This document shows, one piece after another, positions 16,017 through 23,844 of a stretch of DNA of 37,629 nt (positions within the stretch are counted from its first letter, which is position 1; every line of letters starts with the position of its first letter). The translations under genes were made by a program, and so were the position numbers. The notes under the pieces are model-generated. The model searched no databases and was not told the DNA's origin. It saw only the letters and a list, made by a program, of their open reading frames with translations. This stretch comes from Candidatus Thalassarchaeum sp. (GTDB lineage: Archaea > Thermoplasmatota > Poseidoniia > Poseidoniales > Thalassarchaeaceae): positions 15,283 to 52,911 of the forward strand of contig JAKUOA010000003.1 of the NCBI GenBank assembly GCA_022451235.1, in the 5' to 3' direction.

Positions 16017-16925
16017 ATGGGGGCCAAAGAAATTCTCGAATTCGTCAAAGTTGAGCATACTCTATTCTCATTACCGTTCGTTCTAATCGGTTATATTCAC
16101 GCTCACAATCAATTCATCGAACAACTCCCAAGCGACTCGAGTTGGATGTCTGTGGACATTGTTTGGATTCTAATTGCAGCGGTCGGGGCAAGGGGCCTTG
16201 CAATGACTCTGAATCGTATCATTGATCGTGACATAGATGCTCAAAATCCACGTACTGAAAGCCGACATTTAGTAAGTGGCTCAATGTCTATGCGAACCGC
16301 TTGGAATTTAGGTTTGGTATTCTTGATTATGCTACTATTCAGTGCCTGGCAACTAAATGAAGTCGCATTGATGATGGCTTGGTTACCTGTCTTAGCGTTC
16401 GTAATTTATCCATATACCAAGCGTTACACTTGGGGTTGTCACCTTTGGTTGGGGCTCTGCCTTGGTTTGGCTCCCGCGGGCGCTTGGCTGGCACTCTCGG
16501 CTGATGTCCATCGGTGGGATGCAATACTAAATTCACATTGGTATCCTACCATCTTCTTCATCAGTTTAGGAGTAGCTCTCTGGATTACTGCCTTTGATAT
16601 CAATTATGCTCGCATGGATGTTGAAAGCGATCGCAAACAAGGAATTCATTCGTTCCCAGCGAGATTTTCCGAACAAGCAACTACACGAACATCGGTGCAA
16701 CTGACTTTACTTTGGTTTGCTTGCTTCGCAATCGCCGACCCGATGGATGAAATCTATTTCTTAGCAGCCGCTGGAATTATGGCGATTGCAAATATCGCTG
16801 TTATCATTGCAAGAGAAAGAATTGCAGATTTTCAAACAACTCTATTCCGAGTTTCAATGCTGACCGGTTGGGTCTTGTTGGCAGCAATTATCATACATGA
16901 GCCAAGTACTGTTGGAACACAATAA
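16017..16925 (+). CDS. mqnP: UbiA-family prenyltransferase (probable MqnP)
   Basis: A 302-residue polytopic membrane enzyme that attaches an isoprenoid chain to an aromatic ring. Two metal-diphosphate motifs are present: N66-x3-D70-x3-D74 in NRIIDRDID and D194 with D201 and D205 in DINYARMDVESDRKQG. The segment after the second motif, IHSFPARFS, is very like the MqnP/4-hydroxybenzoate prenyltransferase subgroup (HSIPARFG). About eight or nine hydrophobic helices separate the motifs. It starts 9 bases after the UbiD stop, so the two are cotranscribed and probably act one after the other in menaquinone synthesis. Another aromatic substrate cannot be excluded. Confidence 0.88.
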   Translation: MGAKEILEFVKVEHTLFSLPFVLIGYIHAHNQFIEQLPSDSSWMSVDIVWILIAAVGARGLAMTLNRIIDRDIDAQNPRTESRHLVSGSMSMRTAWNLGLVFLIMLLFSAWQLNEVALMMAWLPVLAFVIYPYTKRYTWGCHLWLGLCLGLAPAGAWLALSADVHRWDAILNSHWYPTIFFISLGVALWITAFDINYARMDVESDRKQGIHSFPARFSEQATTRTSVQLTLLWFACFAIADPMDEIYFLAAAGIMAIANIAVIIARERIADFQTTLFRVSMLTGWVLLAAIIIHEPSTVGTQ

Positions 16926-16992
16926 GAGGTTAATTTCAATATCAGAGTTCAATAACTCCCAAGATAAGCACGATATCCCTCAGGTGATGCCA

Positions 16993-19302
16993 ATGTCAGA
17001 TGTCAGCATGTTCCACCTTCATTCAGAATATGACACGGCGGGGGACCAAGAGGCAGCGATTGATAGACTGATGGAACAAATCGAAGCTGGTCAAGAGCGC
17101 TGTGTCTTGATGGGAGTTACCGGTTCTGGGAAGACCTTCGCCATGGCCAATATTATCCAGAGATTAGGCTTACCTACGCTGATTCTATCTCACAATAAGA
17201 CCCTTGCTCGACAGTTGTGGCAAGAAATGAGCGAGCTGTTTCCAGAGAATGCAGTTGAGTATTTCGTTAGTTACTACGACTACTACCAACCTGAGGCTTA
17301 CCTACCTAATCGAGACCTATACATCGATAAAGAATTGCAAATGAATGAGAGAATAGAACAAGAACGATTCTCGACTGTTGCTAGTCTTGTTACTCGTCCT
17401 GATGTAATTACTGTTGGAACTGTTAGCGCAATTTATGGTTTGAATCCTCCAGAAGCATTCCAAGAATCCTATTTGCATTTGCAGGTTGGAGAAGCGCGAG
17501 AACCACAGGATGTCATGCGCGCTTTGGTTGAGATGCAATATCGAAGAACAACCGGAGATATTGCTAGAGGAGATGTCAGACTTCGAGGTGAGGTACTCGA
17601 TGTCTGGATGCCTAGTCGAGATGATCCAATTAGAATTCGATTCGGCTGGGATGGGATAGAAAAAATCACAGTTTGTGAAGCGGTTTCATGGGAGCCGCTG
17701 GACGAATTCGAAGAGGCTTGGATTCATCCCAAAGAATTCTACATGACTAGTGAAGAAAGATTCCTTCAAGCGATTGAAGATATCGAGGATGAATTAGATG
17801 AACGGGTAAATTTCTATGAACGAAAGGGTCTAGATTTAGAGGCTCATCGAATCGAGCAGAGAACCAAATTCGATTTAGAGATGCTACGCGAAACCGGTTC
17901 TTGCAAGGGTGTCGAGAATTACTCGATGCACTTCGATGGCAGGCAACCGGGAGAGCGACCATACTGTTTACTTGATTTCTACCGATATTGCGCCGAGTCA
18001 TATCATGGTGGTGGGGAGAAATATCTGGTAATCATGGATGAGAGTCACGTTACACTACCACAAGTAGGTGGAATGTTTGGTGGAGATTGGTCGCGAAAAG
18101 CCAATCTAGTCGAGTACGGATTCCGACTTCGCAGCGCTCATGATAACCGTCCTCTGAAACTCGCTGAATTCCAAGACTTGATCCCTCAAATGCTCTATGT
18201 TAGCGCAACCCCCGGAGAAAGGGAGTTGCGCCATCTCTCAGAAATTTCTGGAAAACCCGTACACGAGGGGCTACTACATGCACCGGCTGGGGGTGGAGCG
18301 GGAGAAGCAGATGTGCCAAAGAAAATTGCACGCTATCCTATGGAAGAAATTCTTGTTGACTTACCTGAGGTCGTCAGAATGGAGATTCGACCTACTGGAT
18401 TGCTAGATCCAGGGATAGAAGTAAGACCTACCAAAGGTCAGGTGGACGATTTGCTCAGTGAAATCAACCAATGTGTCGAGAGAAACGAGAGAGTATTGGT
18501 AACTGTGATGACAATCAAATTCGCTGAAGAGGTTGCAGAATATTTACTCAAGATGAATGTAAAGGCGCACTATCTTCACTCAGAAATTGATACATTGGAG
18601 AGAACTGAAATCATCAAAGCACTAAGACTAGGTCATATCGATGTAATTGTTGGAATCAACCTTCTTCGAGAAGGCCTTGATATTCCAGAGGTTTCACTTG
18701 TTGCAATTTTCGATGCAGAACGTGAAGGGTTTCTAAGGAATGAGCGCTCATTACTGCAAACCATTGGTAGAGCAAGTCGAAATGAGAATGGAAAGGTGAT
18801 TCTCTACGCTGATTCTGTATCTCCTTCGATGGAGGCGGCAATAGGACAAACAAACGCTAGAAGGCGCAGACAAGAAGCATTCAATGAGGAAAATGGAATC
18901 ATCCCGAAGACCATTCGAAAGGCACTACCTGTAATGGGTGCGGAAGTTGAAGACCTAATGGCTGGAGCCGCAGGAAAAGGAAAGGGCGGCGGGCGAAGAT
19001 TAGTTGCTCGTAAACCAGGAAAGAAAGGACTGGATGGAATTGTCAAGAAATACGGACTCGGGGCTGGCGCATGGAATTCTACAGATTCCGTTTTAGATAA
19101 TATCAGTCAGCCTGATTGGGTTGAGGCCGCCCACGAAGCGTTGAGTGAGGATGATATCGAAGATGCATCAATTGATGATAGTGAACGAGCCAACTTGATT
19201 GAGCGTCTTGAGAAAGAAATGAAGCAGGCTGCGGCTAGGCTAGACTTTGAACGAGCTGCGGCGCTTCGAGATAGAATTTATCAGATTCAGACCGCAGAAT
19301 AA
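16993..19302 (+). CDS. uvrB: Excinuclease ABC subunit B
   Basis: This DNA repair helicase-like protein loads with UvrA at damage and positions UvrC. Visible: Walker A GVTGSGKT, TLILSHNKTLARQLWQE, the beta-hairpin YYDYYQPEAYLPNRDLYIDK, DESHVTLPQVGGMF, VSATPG, IRPTGLLDPGIEVRPTKGQ, LREGLDIPEVSLVAIFDAE, GRASRN and a C-terminal UVR helix pair. The length of 769 exceeds the usual about 670. About 45 extra residues, Gly/Ala-rich then acidic, lie between VSATPG and IRPTGL, and a Lys/Gly-rich linker precedes the UVR domain. The start is ATG 16993, six bases after AGGTGA. An in-frame ATG at 16897 lies inside the UbiA gene. UvrABC in archaea is generally thought acquired from bacteria. UvrA and UvrC are not in the window. 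Confidence 0.96.
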   Translation: MSDVSMFHLHSEYDTAGDQEAAIDRLMEQIEAGQERCVLMGVTGSGKTFAMANIIQRLGLPTLILSHNKTLARQLWQEMSELFPENAVEYFVSYYDYYQPEAYLPNRDLYIDKELQMNERIEQERFSTVASLVTRPDVITVGTVSAIYGLNPPEAFQESYLHLQVGEAREPQDVMRALVEMQYRRTTGDIARGDVRLRGEVLDVWMPSRDDPIRIRFGWDGIEKITVCEAVSWEPLDEFEEAWIHPKEFYMTSEERFLQAIEDIEDELDERVNFYERKGLDLEAHRIEQRTKFDLEMLRETGSCKGVENYSMHFDGRQPGERPYCLLDFYRYCAESYHGGGEKYLVIMDESHVTLPQVGGMFGGDWSRKANLVEYGFRLRSAHDNRPLKLAEFQDLIPQMLYVSATPGERELRHLSEISGKPVHEGLLHAPAGGGAGEADVPKKIARYPMEEILVDLPEVVRMEIRPTGLLDPGIEVRPTKGQVDDLLSEINQCVERNERVLVTVMTIKFAEEVAEYLLKMNVKAHYLHSEIDTLERTEIIKALRLGHIDVIVGINLLREGLDIPEVSLVAIFDAEREGFLRNERSLLQTIGRASRNENGKVILYADSVSPSMEAAIGQTNARRRRQEAFNEENGIIPKTIRKALPVMGAEVEDLMAGAAGKGKGGGRRLVARKPGKKGLDGIVKKYGLGAGAWNSTDSVLDNISQPDWVEAAHEALSEDDIEDASIDDSERANLIERLEKEMKQAAARLDFERAAALRDRIYQIQTAE

Positions 19303-19344
19303 TGTGATTTCTAACCTGAATCGTTTGGAATTGCCTTAGTTGAA

Positions 19345-20355
19345 TTGAATACGAAAGAGCGAGCCGGGATATTTGTGACGTCCTACTCGCGCGATGACTT
19401 CTCGGCTCCAGTCGAGGATTACGACTTCGATTCCGTCGATAGCCCACGCGCTCTAATCGACCAGATGGGGCGAGCTGGTGGCTTCACTGCAACCAAACTC
19501 GCACACGCGCGTGATATACTCCGGGATTCAATGGCAAAAACTACTGAGGACGGGGTTTTGAATTGGCTCTCATTCCCTGCCTGCCTTTGCGCAACAGGAA
19601 CTCGAGGATTTTTCCTTGAGGCCGTAAAGAGGAAGTCATTCAATGTCATTATCACAACTTGCGGGACATTGGATCATGATATCGCAAGAACTTACCAAGA
19701 CTACTTTCATGGAGATTTCAATCTTGACGATGTCGCTCTTGGAGAAGAGGGCCTAAACCGCCTAGGTAACGTCATCGTACCTAACGAATGCTACGGAGAG
19801 ATTCTCGAAAGAGTTGTACTTCCGTGGCTAGAAGAAATCGAAGAAGAAAGGTCGGTACTTAATCCGGATAATCCATGGTTAGGGTTTGGGTCTGTGGAAC
19901 TATGCTGGGCTATGGGAGACCGGATAGAAGACGAAACTTCTCTTCTTCATTGGATTGCAAAACATCGCATACCGATGGTTATACCTGGACTTTCGGATGG
20001 ATCAATCGGAGCTCAATTATTCATGCATCGACAAAAGAATCCAAACTTCATGGTTGATTTCCTCGCTGACGAACAAATACTCTCAGACCTAACCTGGACT
20101 GCGGAGGAATCTCATGCATTGATGGTTGGCGGAGGAATTTCGAAGCACCACGTAATTTGGTGGAATCAGTATCGTGATGGTCTGGATTCTGCGGTTGGAA
20201 TTACTACCGCTCCAGAACACGATGGATCTCTCTCAGGAGCTCGACTAAAGGAAGCGATTTCTTGGGGAAAGGTTCGACCTGAGGCACCACATGTCGTAGT
20301 TGAAGGAGACGCTAGTCTATTGCTTCCATTGCTGGGCGCAGACTTGTTCTCATGA
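19345..20355 (+). CDS. dys: Deoxyhypusine synthase
   Basis: This enzyme transfers the aminobutyl group of spermidine, using NAD, to a lysine of translation factor aIF5A as the first step to hypusine. Family marks: QMGRAGGFTATKLAHA (40-55), TTCGTLDHDIAR, VPNECYGEILE, IPMVIPGLSDGSIGAQLF, ALMVGGGISKHHVIWWNQYRDG (the NAD region), and SGARLKEAISWGKV, where K309 is the lysine that forms the enzyme-substrate intermediate, followed by VVVEGDASLLLPLL. Length 336 is normal. No ATG is available. The frame opens with TTG at 19345, and GTG at 19375 (reading MTSYSRDDFSAP) is an equally good start. It stands alone, 42 bases after uvrB; aIF5A is elsewhere. Confidence 0.93.
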   Translation: MNTKERAGIFVTSYSRDDFSAPVEDYDFDSVDSPRALIDQMGRAGGFTATKLAHARDILRDSMAKTTEDGVLNWLSFPACLCATGTRGFFLEAVKRKSFNVIITTCGTLDHDIARTYQDYFHGDFNLDDVALGEEGLNRLGNVIVPNECYGEILERVVLPWLEEIEEERSVLNPDNPWLGFGSVELCWAMGDRIEDETSLLHWIAKHRIPMVIPGLSDGSIGAQLFMHRQKNPNFMVDFLADEQILSDLTWTAEESHALMVGGGISKHHVIWWNQYRDGLDSAVGITTAPEHDGSLSGARLKEAISWGKVRPEAPHVVVEGDASLLLPLLGADLFS

Positions 20356-20452
20356 TTTATTTCCTCGGCGTTTTCTATTCTCCATTCCGAGTGGCTTAGT
20401 CTTGCATATGGGGGGATATTGCTTAAGAGGTGTCTGCGTTGCGCCGTGCTTC

Positions 20453-20629
20453 ATGTCCGTAGAGGCAATGATGCAGAACATGATTGATGAATTGACCGAC
20501 GCTATGAAAGATGCTGCAAAGCACGACAAGGGCGTTAACGCAGCTGGAACCAGAGTCCGCAAGACAATGCAGAGCGTTAAGGCTGCAGCTCAAGACGTAA
20601 GGAAGCAAGTCCAAGCAGACCGCTCCTGA
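20453..20629 (+). CDS. Small Hc1-like (histone H1-like) protein
   Basis: A 58-residue helical protein. The second half, KGVNAAGTRVRKTMQSVK followed by AAAQDVRKQVQ, closely resembles the Hc1/histone H1-like family known in Chlamydia and in many Bacteroidetes small proteins (A-A-G-T-R-V-R-K then L/V-K-x-A-A-Q-x-I/V-R-K-x-V-Q). In chlamydiae Hc1 condenses DNA; what the short versions do is unclear. Here the charge is only slightly basic (6 Lys and 4 Arg against 8 Asp/Glu), and the Lys-rich tail of true Hc1 is missing. The ATG at 20453 is chosen over a longer frame from 20300, which runs back into the synthase gene. A TATA-like TGCATATG lies at 20403-20410. The gene is alone, convergent with 20654. 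Confidence 0.65.
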   Translation: MSVEAMMQNMIDELTDAMKDAAKHDKGVNAAGTRVRKTMQSVKAAAQDVRKQVQADRS

Positions 20630-20653
20630 ACATTAGATTACGATCTATTGTTT

Positions 20654-21349
20654 TCATTCGCCCTGCGAGTGAGCGAATAATTCCATCAAACCCACGCGCA
20701 TAGCGGTTAGAGGTCTCCATCCCTCTTCTCGACCTGTGGCTACCATTGCATCGTGCAATGGAGCGAGGTTTGGTCGAGAAATTTCACCCTCGAATTGTTG
20801 TGAGGCTGGACTAGGGACATTGGTCAGAGATTCGACTGTATGAGTTAGATGCAGTGAGTCATTATATCTCCTCCATAGCAATTTCATTTCGTCCAAAACT
20901 GCATCTGAACTCCAAGCACGACGACCTGCTAAATCAATCACTTCGGCTGCGATATCTGCCTCAGACAATGAAATCTGGGTGATTGCGTCCGTAGCGTCAC
21001 GGATGTGTACCCAATGGCGAGCTTCGACATCTTCTGGAGGATTACTCTCTGAACCATCTTTTACCCAATCTACCCAATCTGAGAGAATTTTACTACCCCA
21101 ACCATTGACTTGCTGGGGTACAAGGATGTCATGAACTCGAAAAATAAGTTTAGCATTGGGATTCTTTTCCTTGGCTGGAATGATTGCAATATCAATTTCG
21201 GATGTAGTTAGAGAAATTCTTCCTACAGCGATAATCAAGTCTGCGTCTTCTATATTCTGAGAAAAAGTTGCACCTGCTCGTTCTAGTCGGTCTGCAATTG
21301 CTAGATACACTGCATCTTGCTCTCCGAGAAGGTGGACCACCTTTGTCAT
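20654..21349 (-). CDS. Degenerate NAD-dependent epimerase-like protein
   Basis: A 231-residue protein whose C-terminal half resembles sugar-nucleotide epimerases (extended SDR): HWVHIRDATDAITQIS is like the family's F-V-H-V-x-D-x-A-x-A segment, and EEGWRPLTAMRVGLMELF is like the closing G-W-x-P-x-T-x-x-x-G-L helix. The N-terminal Gly-rich Rossmann loop and the Tyr-x-x-x-Lys pair of active SDRs are not visible, so it may no longer be an enzyme. ATG 21349 is preferred to a TTG at 21358. It follows the aminotransferase on the same strand by 47 bases and is probably cotranscribed. A sugar or cell-envelope role is only a guess. Confidence 0.55.
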   Translation of the reverse strand: MTKVVHLLGEQDAVYLAIADRLERAGATFSQNIEDADLIIAVGRISLTTSEIDIAIIPAKEKNPNAKLIFRVHDILVPQQVNGWGSKILSDWVDWVKDGSESNPPEDVEARHWVHIRDATDAITQISLSEADIAAEVIDLAGRRAWSSDAVLDEMKLLWRRYNDSLHLTHTVESLTNVPSPASQQFEGEISRPNLAPLHDAMVATGREEGWRPLTAMRVGLMELFAHSQGE

Positions 21350-21396
21350 CAAAGTCAACGGGAAGGTTTGCCCTCATGGTTGTGATGGCTAGAAAT

Positions 21397-22905
21397 TCAA
21401 GCTGTTGTAACCGCTGCCTGCTCTTTTGCAATGAAGTGGTCGAGACAATTACGGACAATTGCTACAATCATATCAATTTCCGGGCCTGATAAACCGAAAT
21501 GAGGGGTGAATCGGAGAGCGTTTTGGCCACCATGGATTACTCCCAAACCCTGTTCTCGACACCATTCTTCGATTCCTCCGAAGCCTACCACAGGGAATCT
21601 ATCTGGATCTAGTTCAGCACAAAGCAACAAACCAGAACCCTGGACTAAAGTGATACATTCTGGATAATCCGCCTGTAATTCTCGTAATTTCGAAAGGAAC
21701 TCTTCACCAGAGCTACGAATGTTCTGACGCATTTCTGGGGTAATTCGGTTCAAAACCGCGACTGCAGTTTCAAGAGCACGTGGGTTGGTTGTCATAGTGT
21801 TTCCATAAATTCCAACAACATACAATTCAGCAGCTCGCTCACTTAATCCTAGAACTGAGAGAGGATATTGACCAGCGTTGAGTGCTTTTGACCAGGTCTC
21901 TAAATCTGGCACCTCTGCATCTTGGAACCCTTCATAATCGACTACAGATAGACAACCCTGGCCTCTCAAACCTGCTTGGATTGAGTCGACTAGCAGTAGT
22001 GAGCCGTGTTCTTTAGTCAATCTTCGAGATTCATCATAGAACTCTCGGGTTATGCATTGACCAGGACTGCCTTCACCTTGAATTGGCTCCATTGCCATCA
22101 TTTCGATGAAGAATCCCTCTGCATCAGCACGGGCAAAGACGGCCTGAAGGTCAGCAACATCATTTGGCTCTACGATAATTACGTTATCATCTCTAAATGT
22201 TGCTAGATTATTCCTATACCCGTCCTTGCAGGAGTCGGAAATTATTGCTGGTCGCTGAGTACGTCCATGGAATGCCTGTCTGAGTGCTACCAATTTGATT
22301 GGCTTACCTTCATGACGACCGCCTTTTCCAGTCATCTCGTTAGCATTAACATCAGCGATTCTCATTCCAATCGTGACGGATTCAGAACCACTGTTTAGGC
22401 ATACGAAGCGGGAAAATGGACAATTCCCTCTTGTGTGCCCAACTTCCTTTCTAAGTGCGTCAGCCAATCTTTTCTGGCTAAATGATGCAGTCATTACATT
22501 GGCCATAACCCAATTATTACTCATGGCATCGATAATTTTGTCAGGGCCATGTCCAGCCCCAAGCATACCATACCCACCGTTGTCGTGAATTACTCTACCG
22601 TGGGATGTGATTATCCAGGGGCCTCTAGCTGCGATTGGGATGTAAGGATTCACTGTCTCTGGCTTGTAGAAGTTGACGAAATCCTCCTGAAGTTTGGTGA
22701 TGAGATCAGATTCTTCCAACATCATCGTTGCTACACCTACTTCTTCCCTCAGGACAGAATGATTGTCATGAGCTTCGGAAATTGCTCTAATTAAGTCTGA
22801 ATCATTGTTGCAAAACTCTTGCACCACTGAATCATCCAAACCCACTGTCCGAACGTTTCCGGAATTTGCTCGGATATCGGCGAGTAGGTCGAATGCTCCA
22901 GTCAT
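21397..22905 (-). CDS. Class III PLP-dependent aminotransferase
   Basis: A 502-residue transaminase. The fold-type I marks are present: LNSGSESVTIGMRIA (cofactor phosphate contacts), ALRQAFHGRTQRP, MEPIQGEG, LLLVDSIQAGLRG with D307 (pairs with the pyridine nitrogen) and ETWSKALNAG with K340 (Schiff-base lysine). The motif style is that of the acetylornithine/ornithine/GABA/lysine-epsilon aminotransferase group. The N-terminus is about 80 residues longer than most, and the segment PYIPIAARGPWIITSHG is distinctive. The substrate cannot be read from the sequence. ATG 22905 is used; a GTG at 22923 also fits. A TATA-like GATTTTATCG (minus strand, about 22952-22943) lies upstream. Confidence 0.88.
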   Translation of the reverse strand: MTGAFDLLADIRANSGNVRTVGLDDSVVQEFCNNDSDLIRAISEAHDNHSVLREEVGVATMMLEESDLITKLQEDFVNFYKPETVNPYIPIAARGPWIITSHGRVIHDNGGYGMLGAGHGPDKIIDAMSNNWVMANVMTASFSQKRLADALRKEVGHTRGNCPFSRFVCLNSGSESVTIGMRIADVNANEMTGKGGRHEGKPIKLVALRQAFHGRTQRPAIISDSCKDGYRNNLATFRDDNVIIVEPNDVADLQAVFARADAEGFFIEMMAMEPIQGEGSPGQCITREFYDESRRLTKEHGSLLLVDSIQAGLRGQGCLSVVDYEGFQDAEVPDLETWSKALNAGQYPLSVLGLSERAAELYVVGIYGNTMTTNPRALETAVAVLNRITPEMRQNIRSSGEEFLSKLRELQADYPECITLVQGSGLLLCAELDPDRFPVVGFGGIEEWCREQGLGVIHGGQNALRFTPHFGLSGPEIDMIVAIVRNCLDHFIAKEQAAVTTA

Positions 22906-22962
22906 CAATACGCCAACGAGCACCCACTCATCAACATTCTCGATAAAATCGTCATGAAAACT

Positions 22963-22980
22963 CAGAATCTATAGATTCTG
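22963..22980. promoter_or_regulatory. Perfect 18-base palindrome
   Basis: CAGAATCTATAGATTCTG is perfectly self-complementary. It lies 10-15 bases upstream of the minus TATA-like box of the aminotransferase, a place suited to an activator or repressor dimer site. The arms CAGAA and TTCTG recur around 23023-23048. Confidence 0.45.
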
Positions 22981-23136
22981 TCTGTATCTAGATTTGATTT
23001 GATTTCTGGCGGATCTTTTCTTCAGAATTGTGCGAACTTCAAGTTCTGATAATCATACAAAAAATCAAACACACTTTAATTTTCCAATTGAAATTTTCAT
23101 ATAAGAATGAAATTTTGAATTGTATTATCAGTCTTA

Positions 23137-23161
23137 ATTAGCAGATAGTATAAGTGCTAAT
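23137..23161 (+). promoter_or_regulatory. Inverted repeat bracketing the TATA-like box of the PRC-barrel gene
   Basis: ATTAGCA (23137-23143) and TGCTAAT (23155-23161) are exact inverted 7-base arms. The 11-base spacer contains AGTATAAG (23147-23154). A dimer bound here would cover the TATA box, the classic layout for repression in archaea. The predicted start of transcription is near 23176, about 50 bases before the ATG. Confidence 0.5.
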
Positions 23162-23228
23162 CCGCGGAAGGAAGCCTAGGGACAAGCACGGGGGATGCAC
23201 TAGCCCAACTGAAAAATGAGGAAAGAAA

Positions 23229-23807
23229 ATGAGCGAAGATTACCGCATTCAAGAATTACTACAGAGGGAAGTTTACGTCGGAGATACACTAGTTGGTGTG
23301 ATTACAGGAGAGAGATCTCACCCGCGAGATGAATTTGTCAAATCAATGCGGCTTGAAGTCGTAGATGACGTTGCAGGAGAGTACATGAGAAAGCCCGCTG
23401 AACATGCACCATTATCGAAAGAGTTGGTACATAGCATAAGACCAGATGGAGGTGTAAAGCTCTCGAAGTCAATGAGAGAATTACAACGCAGGTGGCGGAA
23501 TACGATTCGAATTGATGAGGAACTTTGGGCTCCTGATGAATTGCTTGACCGCGCTGTAATGGACAACGATGGAGTTGACATCGGGAATGTTGCAGGTTTT
23601 GTCAAGGTTAAACGAACATATCGTGGAGTTCTTGTCAATACACACGCTATCTTGCAACGGAAGTTCGGACTGCCAGAACAACTAATCATACCCGTCAAAC
23701 AATTGGCTAGAACTACCGCCTTCCTGGATGAGTTGATTCTACGCTGCACAGTCAAAAGATTGGTCACTTTACCGAGTTATCTACAACTAAATGGCGATTC
23801 TGAGTGA
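23229..23807 (+). CDS. PRC-barrel-like protein, possibly tandem
   Basis: A 192-residue soluble protein with two regions that look like PRC-barrel folds. The first, at about 10-50, has REVYVGDTLVGVITGE and later SMRLEVVDD. The second, at about 105-175, has AVMDNDGVDIGNVAGFVKVK, RGVLVNTHAILQRKFG and PEQLIIPVKQL. PRC-barrels occur in ribosome maturation (RimM), photosystems and, in archaea, in the CdpB cell-division proteins that work with SepF. The CdpB link is only a suggestion. GAGGAA seven bases before the ATG is a fair ribosome site. Its promoter shows a strong inverted repeat over the TATA-like box, so the gene is likely regulated. It ends shortly before tRNA-Ile on the other strand. Confidence 0.55.
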   Translation: MSEDYRIQELLQREVYVGDTLVGVITGERSHPRDEFVKSMRLEVVDDVAGEYMRKPAEHAPLSKELVHSIRPDGGVKLSKSMRELQRRWRNTIRIDEELWAPDELLDRAVMDNDGVDIGNVAGFVKVKRTYRGVLVNTHAILQRKFGLPEQLIIPVKQLARTTAFLDELILRCTVKRLVTLPSYLQLNGDSE

Positions 23808-23822
23808 AAATTACCTCAATAC

Positions 23823-23839
23823 ACTTCCATCACGGAAGT
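23823..23839. terminator. Hairpin between the PRC-barrel gene and tRNA-Ile
   Basis: ACTTCC-ATCAC-GGAAGT is a 6-base stem with a 5-base loop. It lies 15 bases after the plus-strand stop codon and just past the 3' end of the minus-strand tRNA, so it could end transcripts from both sides. Confidence 0.4.
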
Positions 23840-23844
23840 TGAAT

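Larger units (their letters stand above)
22906..23228. promoter_or_regulatory. 323-base AT-rich intergenic regulatory region, no gene seen
   Basis: This region separates the aminotransferase (-) from the PRC-barrel gene (+). It holds the minus TATA-like box near 22943-22952; a perfect 18-base palindrome at 22963-22980; GAACTT-C-AAGTTC at 23034-23046; two GAAATTTT copies about 20 bases apart; a TATA-like CATATAAG at 23098-23105; and an inverted repeat around a second TATA-like box at 23137-23161. A GC-rich leader of about 50 bases with GAGGAA in front of the ATG follows. No tRNA or open frame of note was found. Confidence 0.6.

Noticed and set aside
16897-16992. Upstream ATG of uvrB
   Set aside because: It lies inside the UbiA gene, and the 32 extra residues do not resemble UvrB. 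AGGTGA supports 16993.
20300-20452. Longer start for the Hc1-like gene
   Set aside because: The extension overlaps the end of the deoxyhypusine synthase gene in another frame and adds a Cys-rich non-family segment.
23176-23228. Riboswitch in the leader of the PRC-barrel gene
   Set aside because: The leader is only about 50 bases. It has GC-rich segments but no convincing multi-stem structure or known riboswitch core.
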